Shown piece by piece: positions 7,051-13,950 of a DNA stretch of 21,781 nt; within the stretch, counting starts at the first letter, position 1, and each line of letters begins with the position of its first letter. The notes under the pieces were generated by a model, which saw nothing but the letters and a program-made list of their open reading frames with translations, did not search any database and was not told the origin of the DNA. A program made the position numbers and the translations under genes. This DNA comes from an uncultured Sutterella sp. (GTDB taxonomy: Bacteria > Pseudomonadota > Gammaproteobacteria > Burkholderiales > Burkholderiaceae_F). The stretch spans positions 1 to 21,781 of the forward strand of contig CAAFNI010000391.1 of assembly GCA_900764215.1 (NCBI GenBank). The letters run 5' to 3'.

Positions 7051-8262
7051 ATGAAGCTGCCCGTATACCTCGACTATTCCGCGACGACGCCCTGCGACCC
7101 CCGCGTGGTCGACAAGATGGTTCCATATCTCTACGAGAAGTTCGGCAATCCCGCCAGCCACAGCCACAGCTACGGTTGGGAGGCCGAAAAGGCTGTTGAA
7201 GAAGCTCGAGGCCACGTGGCGGCCCTCATCGGCGCGGATCCCCGTGAAATCGTCTGGACGTCGGGTGCGACTGAAAGCGACAACCTCGCCATCAAGGGCG
7301 CGGCCCATTTCTACAAGGAGAAGGGCCGCCATCTCATCACGGTGAAGACCGAACACAAGGCCGTGCTCGATTCCATGCGTCATCTCGAGAGCGAAGGCTA
7401 CGAGGTTACCTACCTTGACGTCAAGCAGGATGGCCTCATTGACATGGATGCGTTCCGTGCTGCCATCCGCCCGGACACGATCCTCGTTTCGGTCATGGCG
7501 ATCAACAATGAAATCGGCGTCATTCAGGATCTCGAGACGATCAGTGCTATCTGCCATGAGCACGGCATCATTTTTCACTGCGACGCCACGCAGGCCGCCG
7601 GCAAGATGGATCTCAACGTCGACCGCCTCAAGGTGGATCTGATGAGCCTTTCGGGCCACAAAGTCTACGGTCCGAAGGGAATCGGCGCACTGTATGTTCG
7701 CCGCAAGCCCCGCGTGCGCATTGAATGCCAGATTCACGGCGGCGGGCATGAGCGCGGCATGCGCTCGGGCACTCTTGCGACCCATCAGATCGTCGGCATG
7801 GGTGAAGCCTACCGCTTGGCCAAGGAGGAGATGGAGACGGAGATGCCGCGTCTTGAACGTCTTCGCAATCGTCTCTGGGACGGCATTCGCAACAACATTC
7901 CTGAGGTCTATCTCAATGGCAGCATGGAGCACCGCTCCCCGCACAACCTCAACGTGAGCTTCGCCTTCATTGAAGGAGAAAGCCTGATGATGGCCATGAA
8001 GGACATTGCTGTTTCGTCGGGCTCCGCCTGCACATCCGCCTCGCTCGAACCCTCCTACGTACTGCGCGCGCTCGGTCGTGACGACGAGCTTGCCCACAGC
8101 TCGATCCGCTTTACGCTCGGCCGTTTTACGACGGAGGAGGAAATTGACTACGTGATCAAAACGCTTGTCGAAGGCGTCACCCGCCTGCGCGAAATGAGCC
8201 CCCTCTGGGAAATGCATCAGCAGGGGGTCGACCTCAACCAAGTGCAGTGGTCCGAACACTGA
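7051..8262 (+). CDS. iscS: Cysteine desulfurase IscS
   Basis: IscS is the PLP enzyme that converts cysteine to alanine and passes the persulfide sulfur to IscU and other acceptors. The 403-residue protein starts MKLPVYLDYSATTPCDPRVV. It shows TEHKAVLD, the PLP lysine in SLSGHKVYGPKG (near residue 206) and the catalytic cysteine loop SSGSACTSASLEPSYVLRAL (near 327). The C terminus NQVQWSEH resembles the IscU-contacting tail of E. coli IscS. ATGs occur at 7048 and 7051; AAGGA ends at 7044, so the second has the better spacing and the family N terminus. The gap to iscR is 88 bases. Length is nearly identical to E. coli IscS (404). Confidence 0.97.
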   Translation: MKLPVYLDYSATTPCDPRVVDKMVPYLYEKFGNPASHSHSYGWEAEKAVEEARGHVAALIGADPREIVWTSGATESDNLAIKGAAHFYKEKGRHLITVKTEHKAVLDSMRHLESEGYEVTYLDVKQDGLIDMDAFRAAIRPDTILVSVMAINNEIGVIQDLETISAICHEHGIIFHCDATQAAGKMDLNVDRLKVDLMSLSGHKVYGPKGIGALYVRRKPRVRIECQIHGGGHERGMRSGTLATHQIVGMGEAYRLAKEEMETEMPRLERLRNRLWDGIRNNIPEVYLNGSMEHRSPHNLNVSFAFIEGESLMMAMKDIAVSSGSACTSASLEPSYVLRALGRDDELAHSSIRFTLGRFTTEEEIDYVIKTLVEGVTRLREMSPLWEMHQQGVDLNQVQWSEH

Positions 8263-8295
8263 TTCATCGCATCGGCAACGAACACAACATTGACC

Positions 8296-8320
8296 GCAAA
8301 GGCGCCGACGGCGCCCTTGC
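8296..8320 (+). other. Hairpin between iscS and iscU
   Basis: GCAAAGGCGCC (8296-8306) pairs with GGCGCCCTTGC (8310-8320), ten pairs with one mismatch and a GAC loop. It sits just before the iscU ribosome-binding site (GGAG at 8324-8327). There is no T tract. It may protect the downstream mRNA or mark an RNase site. Confidence 0.45.
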
Positions 8321-8336
8321 GACGGAGAAAAAAGAC

Positions 8337-8723
8337 ATGGCATACAGCGAAAAACTCATGGATCACTATGAACATCCCCGCAACGTCGGCACGCTCGACG
8401 TCAAGGATGACAACGTCGGCACCGGCATGGTCGGCGCGCCCGCATGCGGCGACGTCATGCGCCTTCAGATCAAGGTGAACGACGAAGGCGTGATCGAGGA
8501 CGCAAAGTTCAAGACCTACGGCTGCGGCTCCGCCATCGCTTCCTCTTCTCTTGTGACGGAGTGGGTCAAGGGCAAGACGCTCGATGAGGCAGGCAAGCTC
8601 ACCAACGCCGCCATTGCGGAAGAGCTCGCTCTTCCTCCGGTGAAGATCCACTGCTCTATCCTTGCCGAAGACGCGATCAAGGCCGCGATCAACGACTATC
8701 GCAACAAGCAGTCCAAGGAGTAA
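8337..8723 (+). CDS. iscU: Fe-S cluster assembly scaffold IscU
   Basis: IscU is the scaffold on which IscS-derived sulfur and iron build [2Fe-2S] clusters before HscA/HscB release them. The 128-residue protein keeps the ligand cysteines at Cys37 (GAPACGD, with Asp39), Cys63 (YGCGSA) and Cys106 (KIHCSILAEDA). The HscA recognition motif LPPVK is at residues 99-103, the same numbering as E. coli. GGAG lies nine bases before the ATG. The gene follows iscS by 74 bases, which include a hairpin, and is followed by iscA after six bases. Confidence 0.98.
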   Translation: MAYSEKLMDHYEHPRNVGTLDVKDDNVGTGMVGAPACGDVMRLQIKVNDEGVIEDAKFKTYGCGSAIASSSLVTEWVKGKTLDEAGKLTNAAIAEELALPPVKIHCSILAEDAIKAAINDYRNKQSKE

Positions 8724-8729
8724 TGAATC

Positions 8730-9053
8730 ATGGCAGTTACGCTGACTGAAGCCGCCGCGAAGCATGTGCAGAAGTTTCTCACCCGCCGTGGCAAGGGTGT
8801 CGGTCTTCGCTTGGGCGTCAAAACCTCCGGCTGTTCGGGCATGGCCTACAAACTTGAGTTTGCCGTTGGCGTCAATGCGGACGACCAGGTCTGGGAAAGC
8901 TTCGGCGTCAAGGTGATCGTCGACGAAAAAAGTCTGCCGTATCTTGACGGCACAGAACTCGACTACACCCGCGAAGGCCTTCAGGAAGGCTTCAAGTTCC
9001 ACAACCCGAACGAAAAGAGCCGCTGCGGCTGCGGCGAGTCCTTCCACGTTTGA
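8730..9053 (+). CDS. iscA: A-type Fe-S carrier IscA
   Basis: IscA is an A-type carrier that binds iron or Fe-S clusters and delivers clusters, mainly [4Fe-4S], to apoproteins. The 107-residue protein has the three invariant cysteines Cys35 (SGCSGMAY), Cys99 and Cys101 (CGCGESF), exactly as in E. coli. An AAGGAG lies just before the iscU stop, with the ATG six bases after it, so translation is probably coupled. A terminator-like hairpin follows its stop codon. Confidence 0.97.
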   Translation: MAVTLTEAAAKHVQKFLTRRGKGVGLRLGVKTSGCSGMAYKLEFAVGVNADDQVWESFGVKVIVDEKSLPYLDGTELDYTREGLQEGFKFHNPNEKSRCGCGESFHV

Positions 9054-9062
9054 TGGAGCAAC

Positions 9063-9093
9063 GGGGATCCGCTAGACAGGCGGGTCCCCTTTT
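9063..9093 (+). terminator. Terminator-like hairpin between iscA and hscB
   Basis: GGGGATCCGC (9063-9072) pairs with GCGGGTCCCC (9080-9089), ten pairs with one G-U, a seven-base loop, and TTTT directly after the stem. The T tract is short, so partial termination is more likely than complete. It would lower hscB-hscA-fdx-iscX relative to iscRSUA. Confidence 0.6.
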
Positions 9094-9124
9094 CGGCACG
9101 ACCAGGACAGGAAAAAAACAGACG

Positions 9125-9625
9125 ATGGCGCAGATGAGTCCATTCCAGCTCTTCGGCATGAAGCCGGCCTTCATGATCGACGAGGCGAAGCTTGAGGCCG
9201 CCTATCAGACGGCTATGATGAAGGTGCATCCGGACCGCTTTGCGGACCGCCCGGCCGCCGAAAGGCGAGTGGCCGAGCAGTGGAGCACGCGCATCAATGA
9301 GGCATACCAGCTCCTCAAGAACCCGATGAGGCGGGCGGCGTGGCTCTGCGAAAACGCAGGCCATCCCATTGAGGCCGAAACCAACACCCGAATGCCGGCT
9401 GATTTTCTCATGACTCAGATCATGTGGCGCGAAGCACTGGAGTCTGGCGACACAGGTGCGGCGGAGGCCGTGCGCACCGAGGCGGAAGAAGTGCGGACGA
9501 ATGTCCTACACGGCCTGGCTCAGGCTGTCGATTCGGAGGGGAACTGGAGCGTTGCCGTTGATCTGACCCGCCGCCTGATGTTCATCGATCGTTTCCTCGA
9601 GGAAGCGTCGTGCGGCTCCAAGTAA
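9125..9625 (+). CDS. hscB: Fe-S co-chaperone HscB (J-domain)
   Basis: HscB is the J-type co-chaperone that brings IscU to the Hsp70 HscA and stimulates its ATPase. The 166-residue protein has an N-terminal J domain (SPFQLFGMKPAF..., HPD at residues 35-37, then RINEAYQLLKNPMRRAAWL) and a C-terminal helical IscU-binding domain. The frame is open upstream to 9050, but those residues come from the hairpin region and are not family-like. The ATG at 9125 has AGGA 12 bases upstream, which is long spacing; the ATG at 9134 (MSPFQLFG) is an alternative. Length agrees with E. coli HscB (171). Confidence 0.95.
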   Translation: MAQMSPFQLFGMKPAFMIDEAKLEAAYQTAMMKVHPDRFADRPAAERRVAEQWSTRINEAYQLLKNPMRRAAWLCENAGHPIEAETNTRMPADFLMTQIMWREALESGDTGAAEAVRTEAEEVRTNVLHGLAQAVDSEGNWSVAVDLTRRLMFIDRFLEEASCGSK

Positions 9626-9650
9626 TCCAATAATCAGAGAAGTTTCCCTC

Positions 9651-11597
9651 ATGGCTTTATTTCAGATAGCAGAACCCGGACTTTCCGCGGCGCCGCATGA
9701 ACACCGTCTGGCGGTCGGAATCGACCTTGGCACAACGAACTCGCTTGTGGCGAGCGTGATCAGCGGCTCCGCAGAGGTGATCCTTGACGAAGAGGACGCC
9801 GCCATCCTGCCTTCCGTCGTTCACTATGGCGCCGACCGCACGGTAACGGTCGGCGCTCAGGCGCTTCGCGATGCGAGCCGGGATCCCAAGAACACGATTT
9901 CTTCCGCCAAGCGCCTCATTGGACGCACGATGAAGGATTTGGCCGATGTCCACAACCTGCCGTACGATCTCGTTGACGATCCAGCCATGGTGCGAATCAA
10001 GACGTCAGCAGGCGTCAAGTCGCCCGTCGAAGTGAGTGCGGAGATTCTTCGCTCGCTCGCCAAGCGGGCTGAAGATCGTCTTGGCGGCGATTTGACGGGC
10101 GCCGTGATCACTGTGCCCGCCTATTTTGACGATGCGCAGCGGCAGGCGACGAAGGATGCCGCGCGTCTTGCGAACCTCACGGTTCTGCGTCTTCTCAACG
10201 AACCGACGGCAGCCGCGCTTGCCTACGGTCTTGACAACGGTGCCGAAGGCACCTACATGGTCTATGACCTTGGCGGCGGCACGTTCGACGTTTCTCTTCT
10301 CAAGCTGACGCGCGGCGTCTTTGAGGTGCTCGCCACGGGCGGCAATTCCGCTTTGGGCGGTGACGACTTTGACCATCGCGTGCTCTGCCACGTCACGGAA
10401 AGCTTCCGCGGAGGCAATCCCAAGGCACGCTTCACGGTGGGAGGAAAGCCTGCCGAAACACTCCCGGGACATATTCTTTCCGCAGCGGAAAAGCGGCGCC
10501 TGATGGCGCTTTCCCGGACGGCGAAGGAGGCGCTCACGACGAATGAGGCAACCGACATCCGTTTTGCCTTCGACAACGGAGATGAAGTGGAGCTTGAGCT
10601 CACGCGGGAAGAGTTCGATGCCATGACTTGCCACCTCGTCAAGAAAACCATCGACACGGTCGAGGCAGTTCTGCGCGACGCCTCTGCGGGGGTCTCCGAT
10701 GTTCGCGGCGTGGTGCTCGTGGGCGGAGCGACGCGAATGCCCTGCGTGCGTACGGCGGTCGAAAGATTTTTCGGCTTTGCGCCGCTTGACGACATCGATC
10801 CGGACAAGGTCGTGGCCATCGGCGCCGCCATGCAGGCCAACAAGCTTGCGGGCAACACGTCGGGCGACGACTGGCTGCTGCTTGACGTCACTCCGCTCTC
10901 GCTTGGCCTTGAAACCATGGGCGGCCTTGTGGAAAAGGTCATTCCGCGCAACAGTGCGATTCCTGTGGCGCTTGCGCAGGACTTCACGACGTTCCGTGAC
11001 GGCCAGACCGCCATGGCGATCCATGTTGTTCAGGGCGAGCGCGAGCTCGTGGATGCCTGCCGCTCGCTCGCGCGCTTCGAGCTTCGCGGCATTCCGCCGA
11101 TGGCTGCCGGCGCGGCGCGCATTCGCGTGACGTTCCAGGTGGATGCCGACGGTCTTTTGTCTGTTTCCGCCCGCGAAATGACGACGGGCGTGGAAGCTTC
11201 GATTCAGGTCAAGCCAAGCTACGGGCTCTCGGACGAAGACATCGTCCGCATGCTGCAGGACGGCAATGGCAGTGCTGAGGAAGACATGCGCGCGCGTGAA
11301 CTTCGCGAGCAGCAGGTTGAGGCCCGCCGATTGCTCGAGTCGACGCATTCCGCGCTTGCCTCCGACGGAGACCTTCTTGATGAAGCGGAACGCGCCGGTG
11401 TGGACGCGCTCGTTGCAAGACTCACGGCTCTCGTGACGTCGGACGACGTTGAAGCGGTCAAGGCCGGTATTGAAGCCCTGACGAAGGGAACCGAAACGCT
11501 TGCCGAACGCCGGATGGACCGCTCGATACGAGAAGCGCTCTCAGGCATGAGCGTTGACGACGCAATGTTCGATGAAAAGCCTGAGGACGCATCCTGA
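9651..11597 (+). CDS. hscA: Fe-S assembly Hsp70 chaperone HscA
   Basis: HscA is the specialised Hsp70 that binds the LPPVK motif of IscU and, with HscB, drives cluster transfer. The 648-residue protein has the nucleotide-binding domain (VGIDLGTTNSLVAS near residue 23, TVPAYFDDAQRQATKDAARLA, NEPTAAALAYGLD, YDLGGGTFDVSLL, VVLVGGATRMP) and then the substrate-binding domain (LLDVTPLSLGLETMGG) and C-terminal lid. It is about 30 residues longer than E. coli HscA (616), mainly from small insertions and an acidic C terminus. It follows hscB by 25 bases, as part of the isc operon. DnaK is the main alternative, but the neighbours settle the call. Confidence 0.97.
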   Translation: MALFQIAEPGLSAAPHEHRLAVGIDLGTTNSLVASVISGSAEVILDEEDAAILPSVVHYGADRTVTVGAQALRDASRDPKNTISSAKRLIGRTMKDLADVHNLPYDLVDDPAMVRIKTSAGVKSPVEVSAEILRSLAKRAEDRLGGDLTGAVITVPAYFDDAQRQATKDAARLANLTVLRLLNEPTAAALAYGLDNGAEGTYMVYDLGGGTFDVSLLKLTRGVFEVLATGGNSALGGDDFDHRVLCHVTESFRGGNPKARFTVGGKPAETLPGHILSAAEKRRLMALSRTAKEALTTNEATDIRFAFDNGDEVELELTREEFDAMTCHLVKKTIDTVEAVLRDASAGVSDVRGVVLVGGATRMPCVRTAVERFFGFAPLDDIDPDKVVAIGAAMQANKLAGNTSGDDWLLLDVTPLSLGLETMGGLVEKVIPRNSAIPVALAQDFTTFRDGQTAMAIHVVQGERELVDACRSLARFELRGIPPMAAGAARIRVTFQVDADGLLSVSAREMTTGVEASIQVKPSYGLSDEDIVRMLQDGNGSAEEDMRARELREQQVEARRLLESTHSALASDGDLLDEAERAGVDALVARLTALVTSDDVEAVKAGIEALTKGTETLAERRMDRSIREALSGMSVDDAMFDEKPEDAS

Positions 11598-11651
11598 AGG
11601 CGAAATCAAGAAACCAAAATCATTTCCACATTACGACACAAAGGTGATGAA

Positions 11652-11987
11652 ATGCCGAAAGTGACTGTGCTTCCCCATGAAACGCTTTGCCCGGAAGGCC
11701 TTGTCTTTGAGGCTGCCGTGGGTGAGAACCTTGCCCGCGCGCTGCTCGCGCACGGCGTCAAAATCGAGCATGCGTGCGAATTCTCATGCGCGTGCGCAAC
11801 GTGCCACGTGATCATTCGCGAGGGTTTCGACTCTCTTGAAGAACCTGGGGACAATGAACTTGACCATCTCGACACCGCTTGGGGGGCAGGCGCTCTTTCT
11901 CGGCTTTCCTGCCAAACGAAGGTGGGCGAAGGCGACATCACGGTTGAAATCCCGAAGTACAGCCGCAACCACGCGCGCGAGGAATAA
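11652..11987 (+). CDS. fdx: [2Fe-2S] ferredoxin of the ISC system
   Basis: Fdx is the adrenodoxin-type [2Fe-2S] ferredoxin that supplies electrons during cluster assembly on IscU. The 111-residue protein has the ligand set Cys42, Cys48, Cys51 and Cys87, with the extra conserved Cys46 (HACEFSCACATCH), matching E. coli Fdx. AAGGTG precedes the ATG by about six bases. The gene sits between hscA and iscX, the usual place. Confidence 0.97.
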   Translation: MPKVTVLPHETLCPEGLVFEAAVGENLARALLAHGVKIEHACEFSCACATCHVIIREGFDSLEEPGDNELDHLDTAWGAGALSRLSCQTKVGEGDITVEIPKYSRNHAREE

Positions 11988-11990
11988 GTC

Positions 11991-12191
11991 ATGAAGCTCA
12001 AGTGGACGGATGCTCAGGCGATTGCCGAGGCGCTCTATGACGAAGATCCGGACCTCGATCCGCTTACGCTCTCCTTTGTGAAGCTCCATGAGATGGTCTG
12101 CGCACTGGCCGGGTTCGATGATGATCCTCAGGCCTCCAACGAGAAGATCCTTGAAGGCATTCTCATGAAGTGGCTTGAGGAGTGCGACTGA
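11991..12191 (+). CDS. iscX: IscX, Fe-S assembly accessory protein
   Basis: IscX is a small acidic protein that binds IscS at the frataxin site and iron, and modulates desulfurase activity. The 66-residue sequence starts MKLKWTDAQAIAEALYDEDPDLDPLTLSFVKLHEMV and contains the family's typical DDP and LMKWLEE stretches. It begins three bases after the fdx stop, so it is translationally coupled. It is the last gene of the isc operon and is followed by a terminator. Confidence 0.95.
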   Translation: MKLKWTDAQAIAEALYDEDPDLDPLTLSFVKLHEMVCALAGFDDDPQASNEKILEGILMKWLEECD

Positions 12192-12223
12192 GTCCTGCTC
12201 AGAGTGGCTCGGCAATACAAAAT

Positions 12224-12262
12224 AAACGGCAGTCTTCCAGTCAGGAAACTGCCGTTTTTTTT
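12224..12262 (+). terminator. Bidirectional terminator between isc and the NifX/ATPase operon
   Basis: AAACGGCAGT (12224-12233) and ACTGCCGTTT (12248-12257) form a perfect ten-base stem, which can extend inward by CTTCC/GGAA with a bulge. Eight T residues follow on the plus strand (12255-12262), and a shorter T-rich tract follows on the minus strand. It serves the convergent operons on both sides. Confidence 0.9.
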
Positions 12263-12281
12263 GCAATGCGTGAAGCGAAAT

Positions 12282-12650
12282 TCAGAAGGCCTCGACCTTG
12301 GCGAGCGCGCTCGCCAGCGCGCGTGCGTCGGCGGCCGTGCGTGTGAGCGGGACGTTTGGAAGGAATCCAAGCCCCTCGACCTTTTCGTGGAAGGTTTCGT
12401 GCCCTTCGTCCGTGCAGGCTGTCTGATGAATGCGGGCGTCGGTCATGATGACGGCGATGCCCGCAGCCCGAAGACCTTCAGCCGTATAGGGGGCGTCCCA
12501 GAGTACGAGCAGAGGGCGGTCAGCCTTGAGCATCTGAGGCGTGACGTCGTCAGGCGCTTCCGCAAAGGCCGAGGCAAGGCCGGCGGCTTCAAGTCCTTCG
12601 GCAAAGGTTTTCCAGCGGCCGGGTTCCGGCGTGACGATGAGAATCTGCAT
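12282..12650 (-). CDS. Small uncharacterised protein, last gene of the ORP-like operon
   Basis: I do not recognise this 122-residue protein with certainty. It starts MQILIVTPEPGRWKTFAEGLEAAG, an alternating strand-helix pattern that suggests a small Rossmann-like or receiver-like fold. A second hydrophobic strand, PLLVLWDAP, and a third, AGIAVIMTDARI, follow. A single cysteine occurs in IHQTACTDEGHETFHE. There is no signal peptide or membrane segment. GAGGA lies five bases before the ATG, and the gene starts 11 bases after the NifX-type gene, so it belongs to the same transcript. The Desulfovibrio orange-protein operons also contain small hypothetical genes in this setting; equivalence is inference. 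It is worth testing as a partner of the two ATPases. Confidence 0.8.
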   Translation of the reverse strand: MQILIVTPEPGRWKTFAEGLEAAGLASAFAEAPDDVTPQMLKADRPLLVLWDAPYTAEGLRAAGIAVIMTDARIHQTACTDEGHETFHEKVEGLGFLPNVPLTRTAADARALASALAKVEAF

Positions 12651-12661
12651 GCAAGTCCTCT

Positions 12662-13030
12662 TCAGTGATGACCGCCGCAGGAGTGATTCGGCGAAAAGCG
12701 CGGGAGCTCGCCGGAAATGTGGGCGGCTACGGCCTTTTCGACGGTTTCAATGCCTGCTGCGTAGAAAACGTCGATGCCTTCCTGCAGAAAGCCCATGAGC
12801 GGACGCATGCCCATGCCGCCGGCGAGCAGCACGTTGACGCCGCGGTCGGCAAGATACTTCACGGGCGCTAGACAGCCGCCGTGCTCGTGGGCGCAGGACG
12901 CGATGACATCCGTTCTGGCGATGACGCCGTCTTCAACGTCGACGATGGTGTAGCAGTCGCAGTGGCCGAAATGAGCGCCGACTCTGGCTTCAAGGCCTCC
13001 GGGAAGAGCGGATGGAATGGCGATTTTCAT
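12662..13030 (-). CDS. NifX/NifB-family cofactor-binding protein (ORP-like)
   Basis: This 122-residue protein belongs to the dinitrogenase iron-molybdenum cofactor family (PF02579), whose members bind metal-sulfur clusters. The orange protein of Desulfovibrio, which carries a Mo-Cu sulfide cluster, is in this family. The N-terminal strand MKIAIPS, the GGLEARVGAHFGHCDCYTIVDVEDG segment and the GVNVLLAGGMGMRPLMGFLQEGIDVF stretch are typical. Potential ligands are His20, His23, Cys24, Cys26, Cys46, His48, His50 and Cys53, and the tail ends HSCGGHH (His116, Cys118, His121, His122). The start overlaps the upstream ATPase stop by four bases, indicating coupling. No nitrogenase genes are nearby, so a role in FeMo-co assembly is unlikely. 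The bound metal cannot be told from sequence. Confidence 0.9.
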   Translation of the reverse strand: MKIAIPSALPGGLEARVGAHFGHCDCYTIVDVEDGVIARTDVIASCAHEHGGCLAPVKYLADRGVNVLLAGGMGMRPLMGFLQEGIDVFYAAGIETVEKAVAAHISGELPRFSPNHSCGGHH

Positions 13031-13950
13031 GATGCTTTCTCCTTGATGGGAATGAATCTGCTTCGGCGGCCCGTGCGCACCAGCGCAAGCAGGCGGTCGG
13101 CAAAGGATAGAAAGAGGCCGTCGAGTTCGGACGGCGTCTCGCCCACGGCTTCACCTCGATTCATGGCTTCGGTGAAGACGGGGGTGAAGGGGAGCGCGCC
13201 GAGGATTTCGGCACCTGCGTCCCGAGCAGCTTCGGCGGCCGCCTCGGAGGCCTGCGGGTTGATGTCGCATTTGTTGATGATGACGGCCATGGGCAGGCGG
13301 AAGCGGTGCGCGAGTTCGGCCAGACGCTTGAAGTCGGCGATGCCCGAAGCGCTCGCTTCGAGAACGGCGCAGACGAGTCCGGCGCCTGAGAGGGAGCTGA
13401 TGACGGGACAGCCGATGCCTGGCGTGCCGTCCGAGAGAATGATCTCGGCGCCGTCCTTCTTGGCCGCCTTGGCGGCTTCCTGCTTGAGAAGCAGGATGAG
13501 TCGCCCGGAGTTTTCAGCGCCCGGCGCTAGTTCGGCATGGATCATCGTGCCGAAGCGCGTTCGGCTGCGGAAATACTCACCGCAATGACGGGGCGCAAAG
13601 TCAAAGGCTTGTTCGGGACAGAGCTTGACGCAGACGGCGCACCCTTCGCAGAGTTCCTCGATGACGGGATACTTGCCCGGCGACGTATGCTCGATGGCGT
13701 CGAACCTGCAAAAGGCAAGGCATTGTGCGCAGTCGATGCAGTTGTCGGGGTTGAAGACGGCGAGCCGGCCGCTCACGAAGTCGGCGCGCATCTCGATCTC
13801 GGGCTTGAGCACGATGTGCAAGTCGGGGGCGTCGACGTCATAGTCTGAAATAACGATTTTTTCCCGCTTGCTCATGGCGAGGGCCAGTGCCGCAGTAACG
13901 CTCGTCTTGCCGGCGCCGCCTTTGCCGCTCAGTACGATGATCTCATGCAT
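13027..13950 (-). CDS. MinD/Mrp-like ATPase with two 4Fe-4S motifs (second copy)
   Basis: This 307-residue cytoplasmic ATPase of the SIMIBI class has the deviant Walker A GKGGAGKTS (residues 9-17). The switch region SDYDVDAPDLH follows, then an inserted ferredoxin-like domain with two CX2CX2CX3C motifs: Cys71/74/77/81 and Cys101/104/107/111. The later motif reads SDGTPGIGCPVISS, where a threonine replaces the first proline of the usual DxPPG. Such nucleotide-binding proteins occur in pairs in orange-protein clusters and are thought to help build or move metal-sulfur clusters. AAGGAG lies six bases before the ATG, and the start overlaps the preceding ATPase by eight bases. It is a diverged paralogue of its neighbour and probably forms a heterodimer with it (inference). 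An Mrp/NBP35-type Fe-S carrier is the main alternative. Confidence 0.9.
   Translation of the reverse strand: MHEIIVLSGKGGAGKTSVTAALALAMSKREKIVISDYDVDAPDLHIVLKPEIEMRADFVSGRLAVFNPDNCIDCAQCLAFCRFDAIEHTSPGKYPVIEELCEGCAVCVKLCPEQAFDFAPRHCGEYFRSRTRFGTMIHAELAPGAENSGRLILLLKQEAAKAAKKDGAEIILSDGTPGIGCPVISSLSGAGLVCAVLEASASGIADFKRLAELAHRFRLPMAVIINKCDINPQASEAAAEAARDAGAEILGALPFTPVFTEAMNRGEAVGETPSELDGLFLSFADRLLALVRTGRRSRFIPIKEKAS

Noticed and set aside
6973..8343. 456-residue open frame antisense to iscS
   Set aside because: It mirrors a certain gene, iscS, in a high-GC genome where codon bias keeps the opposite strand open. The protein has no family resemblance.
10005..11348. 447-residue open frame antisense to hscA
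   Set aside because: Same cause: a shadow of hscA. The sequence is rich in His, Arg and Ala and shows no domain.
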